DNA from: Micromonospora arborensis
Lineage (GTDB): Bacteria > Actinomycetota > Actinomycetes > Mycobacteriales > Micromonosporaceae
NCBI RefSeq assembly: GCF_003205615.1
Contig: NZ_PYBV01000028.1
Span: 1 to 64,000 of the forward strand
DNA: 64,000 nucleotides
Reading direction: 5' to 3'
The position numbers were made by a program, and so were the translations under genes. The notes under the pieces are model-generated. The model saw nothing but the letters and a program-made list of their open reading frames with translations. It searched no databases and was not told where the DNA came from. Below are positions 52,972-60,001 of the stretch, in pieces. Positions within the stretch are counted from its first letter, which is position 1; every line of letters starts with the position of its first letter.

Positions 52972-53874
52972 ATGGATCATCAGGGGCAGCTTCGTCGTGC
53001 AGCGCTCGCGTTGGGCATCCCGGACGACGAGGTCAGCCGGTTCATCCAGCACCTCCGTTTGTCGATCCGGTTGAGCGGAGGATCCGGCGGTGTTCCGGTG
53101 GGGCAGTTCGGTGGGTTGCCCCGGCTGCCGGTGGGCGTGGACTGGCCGTCCGACGGGGTCAGTCCGTTGCCGTTCATCTTCTCGGTCGACTGTGCGGTGC
53201 TGCCAAGAGTCGACGGCTTCGGCCTGCCGGCAGACGGCTCGCTGCTGTTCTTCCTGAACCACGAGCAGGCCGCTGCCACCGGGGAGCGAAGGTACGGGCG
53301 AGTCGTGTATGTACCGGCCGGTACCGATACCGAGGTGGCGGCAGGATCCACCGACGACGCGTTCGTCGGCGAGCAGTACGACGTCAGCGCCACGCTGCGC
53401 GCGGAGTTCCCCGATTGGTTCGGGGCGGACGACGAGGACGACGAGGACGAGGAGGACGAGGAGGACGACGACGACCTGTCGCCCTTCCAGCAGCAGTTGG
53501 CCCGTGACCTCGAGCGTGATCTGCCGCACCTGGACGAACTCTGTGCTCTGGCCAACGATCTCTGGCCGCCTGACAACGGGTACGCCAGCGCCTATATCGG
53601 CGGGTATGCCGACGAGGAGGTAGTCAAGAATTTTGCGGAGCAGACCCTCGCGTGGCGCGAGAAGACCGGCGAGATCGTCATCCCGGTCGCGAAATGGTAT
53701 TCCCATGTGGAGAAGGAAACGCACCGGCTGACGAGTGAGTGGGTGTCGCTCGCCCACTTTCCCGTAGACAACGAGCTCTATTACCGGAGTGACGGGAGTT
53801 TCGTGATCCGTCACGACGATCTGGCCGCTGGTCGGCTGGACGAAGCGCTTTCCGTGGCTGAGTTGATCCCATAG
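52972..53874 (+). CDS. DUF1963 (YwqG-like) protein
   Basis: 300 residues. Matches the YwqG/DUF1963 pattern: GGVPVGQFGGLPRLPVGVDW (the conserved GG.P.lP), LPFIFSVDCAVLPRVDGFGL and DGSLLFFLNHEQAA. It carries an uninterrupted acidic tract of Asp/Glu at about residues 153-168 encoded by GAC/GAG repeats (53429-53477), likely a flexible spacer. In other bacteria the family often lies with polymorphic-toxin immunity genes or accessory regions; its activity is unknown. ATG 52972 is the first start that leaves the conserved region intact. Confidence 0.85.
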   Translation: MDHQGQLRRAALALGIPDDEVSRFIQHLRLSIRLSGGSGGVPVGQFGGLPRLPVGVDWPSDGVSPLPFIFSVDCAVLPRVDGFGLPADGSLLFFLNHEQAAATGERRYGRVVYVPAGTDTEVAAGSTDDAFVGEQYDVSATLRAEFPDWFGADDEDDEDEEDEEDDDDLSPFQQQLARDLERDLPHLDELCALANDLWPPDNGYASAYIGGYADEEVVKNFAEQTLAWREKTGEIVIPVAKWYSHVEKETHRLTSEWVSLAHFPVDNELYYRSDGSFVIRHDDLAAGRLDEALSVAELIP

Positions 53875-53993
53875 TGCGGCCCGCAAGCGGGCCGCGCCGG
53901 CCCGGCCCCGGCCTGCTGGCGACCTCCGGCCGGCATCGGCCGGGCCAGCCGGCCACGCTTGGGGACGACCAGGACTTTGAAGGCCTTGGGGCT

Positions 53994-54023
53994 CCGCCCC
54001 GAACCCCGACCCTCCGCAGAGAT
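53994..54023. repeat. Island-internal direct repeat, copy 1
   Basis: CCGCCCCGAACCCCGACCCT followed by CCGCAGAGAT. A second copy with two substitutions and one extra C is at 54795-54825. Both lie between genes, about 800 bp apart, flanking the minus-strand hydrolase gene, which could mark its insertion or a duplicated 3' trailer. Confidence 0.75.
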
Positions 54024-54065
54024 GCCGACGAGGAGATCTGCTTCTAGCTACCGGCAGCCATGCAG

Positions 54066-54608
54066 CTACGGCTGGCTCGGCCAGCCAATCGCGTCGAGGA
54101 ACTCATCCACGGCGACCACGACTCGATTGAGCACTGCGATCGACTCGGTAAGCGGGCCGGGTACGTACATACCGTGATCCGCGCCTTCCACCTCTAGCAC
54201 GTGGGGTGACAGCCGGCGGGCCAGCTCACTGTCCCAAACCTTGTCGGCAGTGCCACCCACGAGCAGGAACGGCGCGGTCGCACGGCCCAACGCGTCAGCC
54301 ACCCACGGCAGGGTGAGCAAGGGCGTGAGCCACACGGCGGGCAAAGCTCTTTCGGCGGCAATCGCTGCCGCATTCGTACCGAGCGACTTGCCGATCAGCA
54401 GTGGGCGACCGCTGACGCTGTCGATCAGTGGAGTGATCTCACCGCCGACCCAGCTCTCGATCTCCGGCTGATCAAGCTTCGGAAACTCCTGGGACCACGA
54501 GTACCGATGTACCGTTGCGCCGCGCTGTTCCGCCACATCGCCGGCATACATCAGCAGGGGAGCGCCCGGTCCGAACCTACCGCCGGGAATCACGACAGCG
54601 TCAGCCAT
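54066..54608 (-). CDS. Small alpha/beta hydrolase
   Basis: 180 residues. Begins MADAVVIPGGRFGPGAPLLM; the nucleophile elbow GKSLGTNAAAIAAERALPAV (GxSxG), Asp in LVGGTADKVWDSE and His in EVEGADHGMYVPG make a complete triad for a dienelactone-hydrolase/KANL3-like fold. Substrate unknown. ATG 54608 is preceded by TAGGGT and 7 nt, a leaderless promoter arrangement, so the longer frame up to 54701 is rejected. Confidence 0.85.
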   Translation of the reverse strand: MADAVVIPGGRFGPGAPLLMYAGDVAEQRGATVHRYSWSQEFPKLDQPEIESWVGGEITPLIDSVSGRPLLIGKSLGTNAAAIAAERALPAVWLTPLLTLPWVADALGRATAPFLLVGGTADKVWDSELARRLSPHVLEVEGADHGMYVPGPLTESIAVLNRVVVAVDEFLDAIGWPSQP

Positions 54609-54794
54609 GCGGACGACCCTACCTAGACGCCGCGGGGACAAGATGTGTGTGATCTCGCCAGCCGGGCGGGCGTCCGGAGCTCCCAGGCGAGAGGTCCGCA
54701 TCTAGTCCGCAAGAGGTCGACGGACAGCGGGGGAGCGGTGCGAGATGTCGAGAGGTTTTCCCTGGTCAGACATGCTGTCGACGACTCGGGCGGA

Positions 54795-54825
54795 CCGCCC
54801 TGAACCCCGGCCCCTCCGCAGAGAT
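54795..54825. repeat. Island-internal direct repeat, copy 2
   Basis: CCGCCCTGAACCCCGGCCCC followed by TCCGCAGAGAT; see the copy at 53994-54023. It lies upstream of the GNAT gene. Confidence 0.75.
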
Positions 54826-54877
54826 CCGCCAACACCCACGGGCGACGGCAGACGGCAGGACAGGGCATGATGCTCGG

Positions 54878-55552
54878 ATGACGTTGGCCGAGATCTGGCC
54901 CGTGCGCCGTCTGCGGGTGACGACGTCCGTGCTTGAACTGGCTGTACCGGGTGAGGACGAGCTTGCCGAACTGGCGATCCATGCGGCAGCCGGCATCTAC
55001 GATCCGCAGAACCGCTTTCTGGCGCGAACGCCCGTAGCGGGATGGGAATCGGGACCGTCGCCCCAGGCCGAGTGGTCGTTCCTGCGGTACTACTGGGCGT
55101 CCCTAGCGGACTGGCGGCCGAACAGATGGAACCTGGTAATGGCTGTGAAGGTCGATGGCGCGTGCGTCGGGGTGCAGGAGATCGGCGCGCAGGACTTCGG
55201 GATCACCAAGACCGTCTCGACGGGGTCATGGATCGCGCGGCGGTTCCAGCGGCGTGGTTACGGCAAGGAGATGCGGGGCGCCATCCTGCACCTCGCGTTT
55301 GCCGGGCTGGGAGCGGATCGCGCCGAGTCCGCCGCCTGGTCCACCAACGCGCCGTCGCTGGGAGTCTCGTGGTCGCTTGGCTACCAGTCGAACGGCACCA
55401 CAATCCGGGCTTTCGACGGTGCCCGCCAGGAGCAGATCAACCTGACGCTCGACCGCGAACGGTGGGAGAGCCACCGTGACGACATCGCGATCCACGGACT
55501 CAGCGACGAGGTGCTTGAGCTGATGGACGGTAAGCCGGCCGCATCCCGGTGA
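54878..55552 (+). CDS. GNAT-family N-acetyltransferase
   Basis: 224 residues. Acetyl-CoA-dependent acetyltransferase with the RimJ/L-like pattern: LAVPGEDELAELAIHAAAGI, QAEWSFLRYYWASLADWRPN, CVGVQEIGAQDFGITKTVST and the acetyl-CoA loop ARRFQRRGYGKEMRGAILHL. Substrate unknown. A -10-like CATGAT is 6 nt before the ATG and no ribosome site is visible, so it may be leaderless. Confidence 0.88.
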   Translation: MTLAEIWPVRRLRVTTSVLELAVPGEDELAELAIHAAAGIYDPQNRFLARTPVAGWESGPSPQAEWSFLRYYWASLADWRPNRWNLVMAVKVDGACVGVQEIGAQDFGITKTVSTGSWIARRFQRRGYGKEMRGAILHLAFAGLGADRAESAAWSTNAPSLGVSWSLGYQSNGTTIRAFDGARQEQINLTLDRERWESHRDDIAIHGLSDEVLELMDGKPAASR

Positions 55553-55635
55553 TGGCCGCTGCCCGCGTGACCGCACGTCCGAGCGGACCGCGTCGAGGTC
55601 CGGACCTACGCGTAACCTCCTGGCGGCCGCCGTGC

Positions 55636-56274
55636 TCAGCGTGACGTCCGCTGGAGTTGGTGGGGCATGTCCCAGCCCTCGGCCAGTCGCGAGGGGTGCA
55701 CGTTGGACCCGCCGCCGAAGAACTCGCAGAACTTCATGATCAGCGGGTCCCAGCGCAGCGGGTCCACGTAGCTCGTCCCCGGGATGACCAACTCCTCCTC
55801 GACGTGCGCGCGCAGCACCTCGACCTGGAAGGCGGTGGCCTGGACAGAGGCCCCGGCGAATGGGTGAGCCGCGACGATCCGACATTCGAGCTGAATCGGG
55901 CACTCCGCGACCCGGGGTGCTCGGACCAGTTCCGACGCCTGCTGAGTCAGGCCGGCGACGCCGAACTTGTCTGGCTCGTACCGGTAGCCTTGCCGGACCT
56001 TGCCCTCCGGCACGTCCGCCCTGCCGGTGGTCAGCGCGATCCGGTCGACGGCGTCGACCATCGCCGAGGACGGCAGGTTGAGGACGCACTCCCGCTCGCG
56101 CAGCAGGTTTGCCGTCGTCTGGCCGCTGTTGCCGAGACCGAGCATGGCGAACTGGCCCAGCCACCAGGCCGACGACATCGGCGCGAGGTTCGCCGTGCCG
56201 TTCGGGTTGCGTGAGCTGATCAGCACCACCGGAGTCCCGAAGTAGAGCACCTTGATGCCGGGTACCACGTGCAT
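55636..56274 (-). CDS. Flavin reductase-like (FMN-binding split-barrel) protein
   Basis: 212 residues. Flavin-reductase/DIM6 fold: KVLYFGTPVVLISSRNPNGT, NLAPMSSAWWLGQFAMLGLG (FMN contact), TTANLLRERECVLNLPSSAM and VAECPIQLECRIVAAHPFAG. Binds FMN and probably reduces it or a substrate using NAD(P)H. ATG 56274 follows GAAAGGCGGA; a longer upstream frame runs through the dispersed repeat and is rejected. Confidence 0.9.
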   Translation of the reverse strand: MHVVPGIKVLYFGTPVVLISSRNPNGTANLAPMSSAWWLGQFAMLGLGNSGQTTANLLRERECVLNLPSSAMVDAVDRIALTTGRADVPEGKVRQGYRYEPDKFGVAGLTQQASELVRAPRVAECPIQLECRIVAAHPFAGASVQATAFQVEVLRAHVEEELVIPGTSYVDPLRWDPLIMKFCEFFGGGSNVHPSRLAEGWDMPHQLQRTSR

Positions 56275-56408
56275 CGTTCCGCCTTTCACCAGAGCCGGCC
56301 GCGCGACGCACGGGCCACCCCTGACTCTGCGCGTACCCGGCGAACGATGCTGGCGGCAATCGGACCTGGCGCTTGCCGCCGAGAGAGCCACTACGGGCCG
56401 AACCGGGT

Positions 56409-56486
56409 GTGATCGACTCCATGTCGCCGACGTGGGGGTATCCCGCCCGGCGGATACCGCCAGGTCGCCGAGACGGTGTGGATCAC
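56409..56486. repeat. Dispersed palindromic repeat, copy 4
   Basis: Begins GTGATCGACTCCATGTCGCC and ends GTGTGGATCAC with a TATCCCGCC/GGCGGATA centre. It lies 92 bp inside the right att-like copy, upstream of the flavin reductase gene. Confidence 0.82.
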
Positions 56487-56578
56487 CGCCCGCTGCCTTA
56501 CGTCGAGAGGCGTTTATCCTGCTGGGAGCTCGACTGCGCAGGTCACCGGGCGGCTCCATTTGATCTCAAGATCCTTCT

Positions 56579-56611
56579 GGTGGCGGGTTCGCGTCCCGCC
56601 CGCCCCACCAC
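56579..56611. repeat. Right attachment-site-like copy of the tRNA 3' end
   Basis: GGTGGCGGGTTCGCGTCCCG then CCCGCCCCACCAC matches tRNA bases 52620-52652 at 30 of 33 positions, including CCA. The differences hit the T stem and the invariant A of the T loop, so it is not part of a working tRNA. Confidence 0.85.
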
Positions 56612-56626
56612 CCAATACCCGTATGT

Positions 56627-57139
56627 CTACTGCCCGCCGCCTTGCCGCGCGACCGCCGTCTGCCCATCTTCGCCAGCGAAACCAACCTGTGTCATGACGC
56701 TCAGAGTTGCGGCATTCTCATTGGCGATTGTCGCCTCCACCCGCTCGACCAGGGCTGTGAAGGCCTGGACGTCGCCCAGGTCGGTGTACACACCGGTCCG
56801 TGTGAGGAAATAGATCCTCTCGTGCCCCAGGGTCTGCTCCGTCGAACGGTAGTTCTTCCACTGCTCCCGATAGCGGAACACGCTCTCCAACGACACGGCC
56901 CCGGCCACGATCAGACTCATGACGGTGGTCACCGCCTGGGCGTAGGGGAAGTCGAGGTTGACGAGGACAGGGACCAGCGAACCGCCGACTACAGCAGCGG
57001 TGCGGGTTCGGAGGTGGGTTGCCTTTGCCTTTACCGCCTTCTTGTCGTACCAGGACTGGTACTGGGCGAGTCGGTCGGTGAGGTAGTCATTTGCCGAGAG
57101 TCCAGTACCGGACTCCTGGGCGGGGTCCTCCCTCGGCAT
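56627..57139 (-). CDS. DUF4231/SLATT-like membrane protein
   Basis: 170 residues. N-terminal RLAQYQSWYDKKAVKAKATH then LRTRTAAVVGGSLVPVLVNL is the DUF4231 signature; two membrane helices (AAVVGGSLVPVLVNL, AVTTVMSLIVAGAVSLESVF) are followed by a cytoplasmic YREQWKNYRSTEQTLGHERI helix. SLATT/DUF4231 proteins have been proposed as pore-forming effectors in nucleotide-signal or defence systems; no partner enzyme is adjacent, so a role here is not established. ATG 57139; a GTG at 57160 is possible. Confidence 0.82.
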   Translation of the reverse strand: MPREDPAQESGTGLSANDYLTDRLAQYQSWYDKKAVKAKATHLRTRTAAVVGGSLVPVLVNLDFPYAQAVTTVMSLIVAGAVSLESVFRYREQWKNYRSTEQTLGHERIYFLTRTGVYTDLGDVQAFTALVERVEATIANENAATLSVMTQVGFAGEDGQTAVARQGGGQ

Positions 57140-57387
57140 AGGTACTTGGGCTTCATCCACCACGGCGATTAGTAGAGACCGTGCGCCGGTGACCGTCAAG
57201 GCGACTCCACGAGCGCGGCGGGCATTGGCTGGCGACGGTCTGTTCCTGGCGTTGGAGTCCGCCCACGACGACAGCCATGGGCAGCGTTGTTGATCGCGGC
57301 ATGTGCGGTGACTTGGTCCATTCAATCGCTATCGTGGGAACACCGGATAGGACGATCTGCTGTGAACGGCGGACATGCGAACGTTCG

Positions 57388-58572
57388 TTACCGCGTCAAT
57401 CCGATGGCGGTGGCCAGGCAGGACACGTCGGCCGCACCGGGTCCGGCGCGGAACACAGCGGTCAGCGCTGCCCGGGCGACAGGGCGAATTCGTGTCTCCC
57501 AGCTGGCGATCCGGTCGGCCGCAACCAGCGCCCGGCCGGCGGCGCGCGCGTCGCCGAGGTCCAGATAGGCGTGCGTGATGTCGATCAGGTGGGCGGCCCG
57601 GTGTTCGGCGGGGAGCAGATGCCAGGCGTTACCACTGATGACCCCTTGGTGAATGGTCACGGCCAGTTGGTGGTCACCAGACCACATCGCGATCAGGGCT
57701 CGGGCGAGGTCGACAGGTGTGGGACCGAATCCGATGCCGTCGCGGTCATGCTGACGCTGGCCGTCGGCGAGGCGAGCCGCGCGCTCGGTGAGTTCGCCTG
57801 CCGCGCTCGCGTCCCCGCTGACGGCGGCAGCGAGCGCCGCTTCGATCAACAGGGTTCCCGTCACGCCCGGCTGGCGGACGTGGGGCGGTGCCAGGTCCAG
57901 TTGGTGCACGGCGTTGACGGCGGCCGTCAGCGCCAACTGGCCTCGCCGTAGGGCTCGCAGCGCCTGTGCGAGAGAGATTGCCGCAAGGCCCGCCCGCCAG
58001 GGGCCACCGGAGGTCGCGCTCATCGCCCGATCGGCGGCCAGCCAGGCGAGATCCGCCTCGCCGAGCTTGACCAGCACCTGGGCGGCGAGCCGGTACACCC
58101 GTACCAGCAAATCCGCGGTGTCTCCCGGCTGCGTGCGGCTGTCGCAGAGCAGGTCGGGCAGCAGACGCAGCACCTGGGGGTGGTGACCGTTGCGGTACGC
58201 CATCCACGCGTACCCCGCTTGGGCATCGAGCTGGGCCAACGACGGCGCTGCTTTACCGCCGGAGGGTATGTCGTGGCGAGCCAGCGCCGCGCGGAGTCGT
58301 TCCACGTCGCCACCGGTGTCGGCGACCGGCTCGCGCGGTGCCTTGCCCGCGAGCAGGACGTCCGGGGCGACGCCGAGGGCTGCGGCGACCGTCTCGATCA
58401 CCGAGAGCCGGTCGAGACTACGCACCCCGCGCTCGACTTTGTCCACCCAGCTCTTCGACTTGCGGATCCGGTCGGCGAAGACCTGCTGACTCATGCCCCG
58501 ACGCGCCCGCAGCTCGGCCATCCGCCGCCCTATTGGCGGCTCGTTGCCGTTGCGGCGGCCCGGCCCGGTCAT
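57388..58572 (-). CDS. XRE-family regulator with TPR-like C-terminus
   Basis: 394 residues. N-terminal helix-turn-helix about 17-70 (MAELRARRGMSQQVFADRIR, KSKSWVDKVERGVRSLDRLS), followed by a long helical repeat region rich in Ala and Leu (LVRVYRLAAQVLVKLGEADL and similar) typical of actinobacterial regulators that sense peptides or metabolites. ATG 58572 overlaps the stop of a 48-residue gene just upstream (TGATG), so the two are translated together. An upstream extension of the frame is an overlap with that small gene in another frame. Confidence 0.9.
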   Translation of the reverse strand: MTGPGRRNGNEPPIGRRMAELRARRGMSQQVFADRIRKSKSWVDKVERGVRSLDRLSVIETVAAALGVAPDVLLAGKAPREPVADTGGDVERLRAALARHDIPSGGKAAPSLAQLDAQAGYAWMAYRNGHHPQVLRLLPDLLCDSRTQPGDTADLLVRVYRLAAQVLVKLGEADLAWLAADRAMSATSGGPWRAGLAAISLAQALRALRRGQLALTAAVNAVHQLDLAPPHVRQPGVTGTLLIEAALAAAVSGDASAAGELTERAARLADGQRQHDRDGIGFGPTPVDLARALIAMWSGDHQLAVTIHQGVISGNAWHLLPAEHRAAHLIDITHAYLDLGDARAAGRALVAADRIASWETRIRPVARAALTAVFRAGPGAADVSCLATAIGLTR

Positions 58573-58718
58573 CACTCCCGCTCCGGCGACGGCTGGATGG
58601 CATCGGTGGACTCCCCGCAGCGCGGGCACCATCGCGACTTGACCCGGAAGGCGAGGAGCCCGAACAGGAAACCCGGCACCAGGCCGCCGAACACGATCGA
58701 CACGACTTCGGAAACCAT
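58572..58718 (-). CDS. 48-residue membrane protein with CxxC zinc-ribbon motif
   Basis: Small frame from ATG 58718 to a TGA that overlaps the regulator's ATG by one base. It encodes MVSEVVSIVFGGLVPGFLFG, then LLAFRVKSRWCPRCGESTDA and eight more residues: one membrane helix and a WCPRCGES half-ribbon. Membrane insertion with the CPRCG facing the cytoplasm is likely by the positive-inside rule (RVKSR). No function is known; coupling to the XRE gene suggests it is a signal input or partner. Confidence 0.7.
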   Translation of the reverse strand: MVSEVVSIVFGGLVPGFLFGLLAFRVKSRWCPRCGESTDAIQPSPERE

Positions 58719-58917
58719 GCGCACGCTCGCTCTCTGACGACGCCGCGGGCCGGGAGGCTGCCGGGCGCCCGTGGCTCACGCTGTGGCGACGCCTCGTTGC
58801 TGACAGTCATCAGAGTTGCGCATCATGTGATGCAAAGCAAGAAGATGAGCATGATCGACACGCCGGGCACGTGAGTCAGGGCACGGAGAAATGCGAGGCA
58901 GGGAGCAGAATCACGAC

Positions 58918-59766
58918 ATGCCTCGATTTACGCCCGCGACACCGCGCTCTCGGCGACTGGGCCGGGAGCTGCGCAAGCTCCGCGAAGCCAAGGGTCTGAC
59001 CGGTGAGGGAGTGGCGGAGACTCTCGCCTGCTCACCGTCTCGGATCAGTCGGATCGAGTCGGGCGAGATCAGGCCTCGTGTCGGTGACGTCATGGAGTTG
59101 CTGGTCGCGTACGGCGTCAAGATTGACGAGGAGCCAGGGACGTCGCTGCTCGATCAGGCGCGCGGTCTGCGTGAGGACGGCTGGTGGCAGCGCCTCGGTG
59201 GCAAGTACGCCACCTACATCGCGTACGAGATCGAGGCAGTGGAACTCAAGAACTTCGAGCCGATGCTCGTGCCCGGTCTACTCCAGACCGAGAGCTATGC
59301 CCGCGAGGTCAACGTCATCGGCCGGGAGACCGACCAGGAGACCATCGACCAGCGGGTTTCCGCTCGGATGACCCGGCAGGAGGTGCTGCGTCGGCAACCG
59401 ACTCCGCTGCGGATGCACGCCATCCTGTCCGAGGCGTCCCTGCGCACCGAGGTGGGCGGCCCGGACGTGCTGCGTGAGCAACTCGATCATCTGGTCACCT
59501 TGAGTCGGCTGCCGAACGTGACGATCCAGGTGCTGCGCTTCGAGGCCGGTGCCCATCTTGCGATTAGCAGCGGCTTCGCCCTGCTCAGCTTCGAGCAGGA
59601 CGAGCCGCCACTCGGCTACATCGAGACACTGGCCGGCGAGCTGTTCCTTGAGTCGAGCCGCGACCTGGCGCGGCTGTCGGCGGCGTACGACAATCTGAAG
59701 ACGCTGGCGCGGTCACCCGCCGAGTCGATCAGGTTCATCAAGGAGCTGAGCAAGCATGGAACGTAA
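58918..59766 (+). CDS. XRE-family regulator with DUF5753 sensor domain
   Basis: 282 residues. Helix-turn-helix about 12-65 (GRELRKLREAKGLTGEGVAE then TLACSPSRISRIESGEI) followed by the DUF5753 domain: EAVELKNFEPMLVPGLLQTE, RMTRQEVLRRQPTPLRMHAI and LPNVTIQVLRFEAGAHLAIS. The class is abundant in Streptomyces and Micromonospora and nearly always precedes a DUF397 gene, as here. ATG 58918 is chosen by family length; ATG 58891 is nearer a GGAG site. It overlaps the next gene by 11 bp. Confidence 0.92.
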   Translation: MPRFTPATPRSRRLGRELRKLREAKGLTGEGVAETLACSPSRISRIESGEIRPRVGDVMELLVAYGVKIDEEPGTSLLDQARGLREDGWWQRLGGKYATYIAYEIEAVELKNFEPMLVPGLLQTESYAREVNVIGRETDQETIDQRVSARMTRQEVLRRQPTPLRMHAILSEASLRTEVGGPDVLREQLDHLVTLSRLPNVTIQVLRFEAGAHLAISSGFALLSFEQDEPPLGYIETLAGELFLESSRDLARLSAAYDNLKTLARSPAESIRFIKELSKHGT

Positions 59767-59944
59767 CGCCTGGCGCACGTCGAGCCGCTCCGGCAACAAC
59801 GGCCAGTGCGTGGAGGTACGCGACCGGCGCGTCCAGGTCGACGTTCGCGACTCCAAGGCGCCCGATGCCGGGATGCTGAGCTTCGCACCCGCCTCCTGGG
59901 ACGCGTTCGTCGACACGATCAAGAAGAACACCTGCCGGCCCTGA
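59756..59944 (+). CDS. DUF397 protein
   Basis: 62 residues: RTSSRSGNNGQCVEVRD, VDVRDSKAPDAGMLSFAPAS and WDAFVDTIK, the complete DUF397 pattern. These small proteins act with the upstream XRE-DUF5753 regulator, in some Streptomyces pairs as an antagonist that controls development or antibiotic genes. Starts 11 bp inside the regulator gene. Confidence 0.93.
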   Translation: MERNAWRTSSRSGNNGQCVEVRDRRVQVDVRDSKAPDAGMLSFAPASWDAFVDTIKKNTCRP

Positions 59945-60001
59945 GTCCAGGGGAGCGCATTGGCGGCCGTGGTCTGGGTGGCGCACGTCTCTGGCTCCCA
60001 C

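Larger units (their letters stand above)
52620..56611. mobile_element. Probable degenerate tRNA-targeted genomic island (about 4 kb)
   Basis: The 33 bases from the T arm to just past CCA of the CAU tRNA (52620-52652) recur at 56579-56611 with 30 of 33 identical. This is the att arrangement left by site-specific integration at a tRNA 3' end. Between the copies lie four unrelated genes (DUF1963, alpha/beta hydrolase, GNAT, flavin reductase), an internal 30-bp repeat, and gene-poor DNA. No integrase, excisionase or replication gene remains, and the right copy has diverged, so it is probably fixed. Confidence 0.7.

Noticed and set aside
56579..56611. A second tRNA gene
   Set aside because: Only the T-arm and acceptor 3' half are present; no D arm or anticodon arm precedes it and the T loop is altered.
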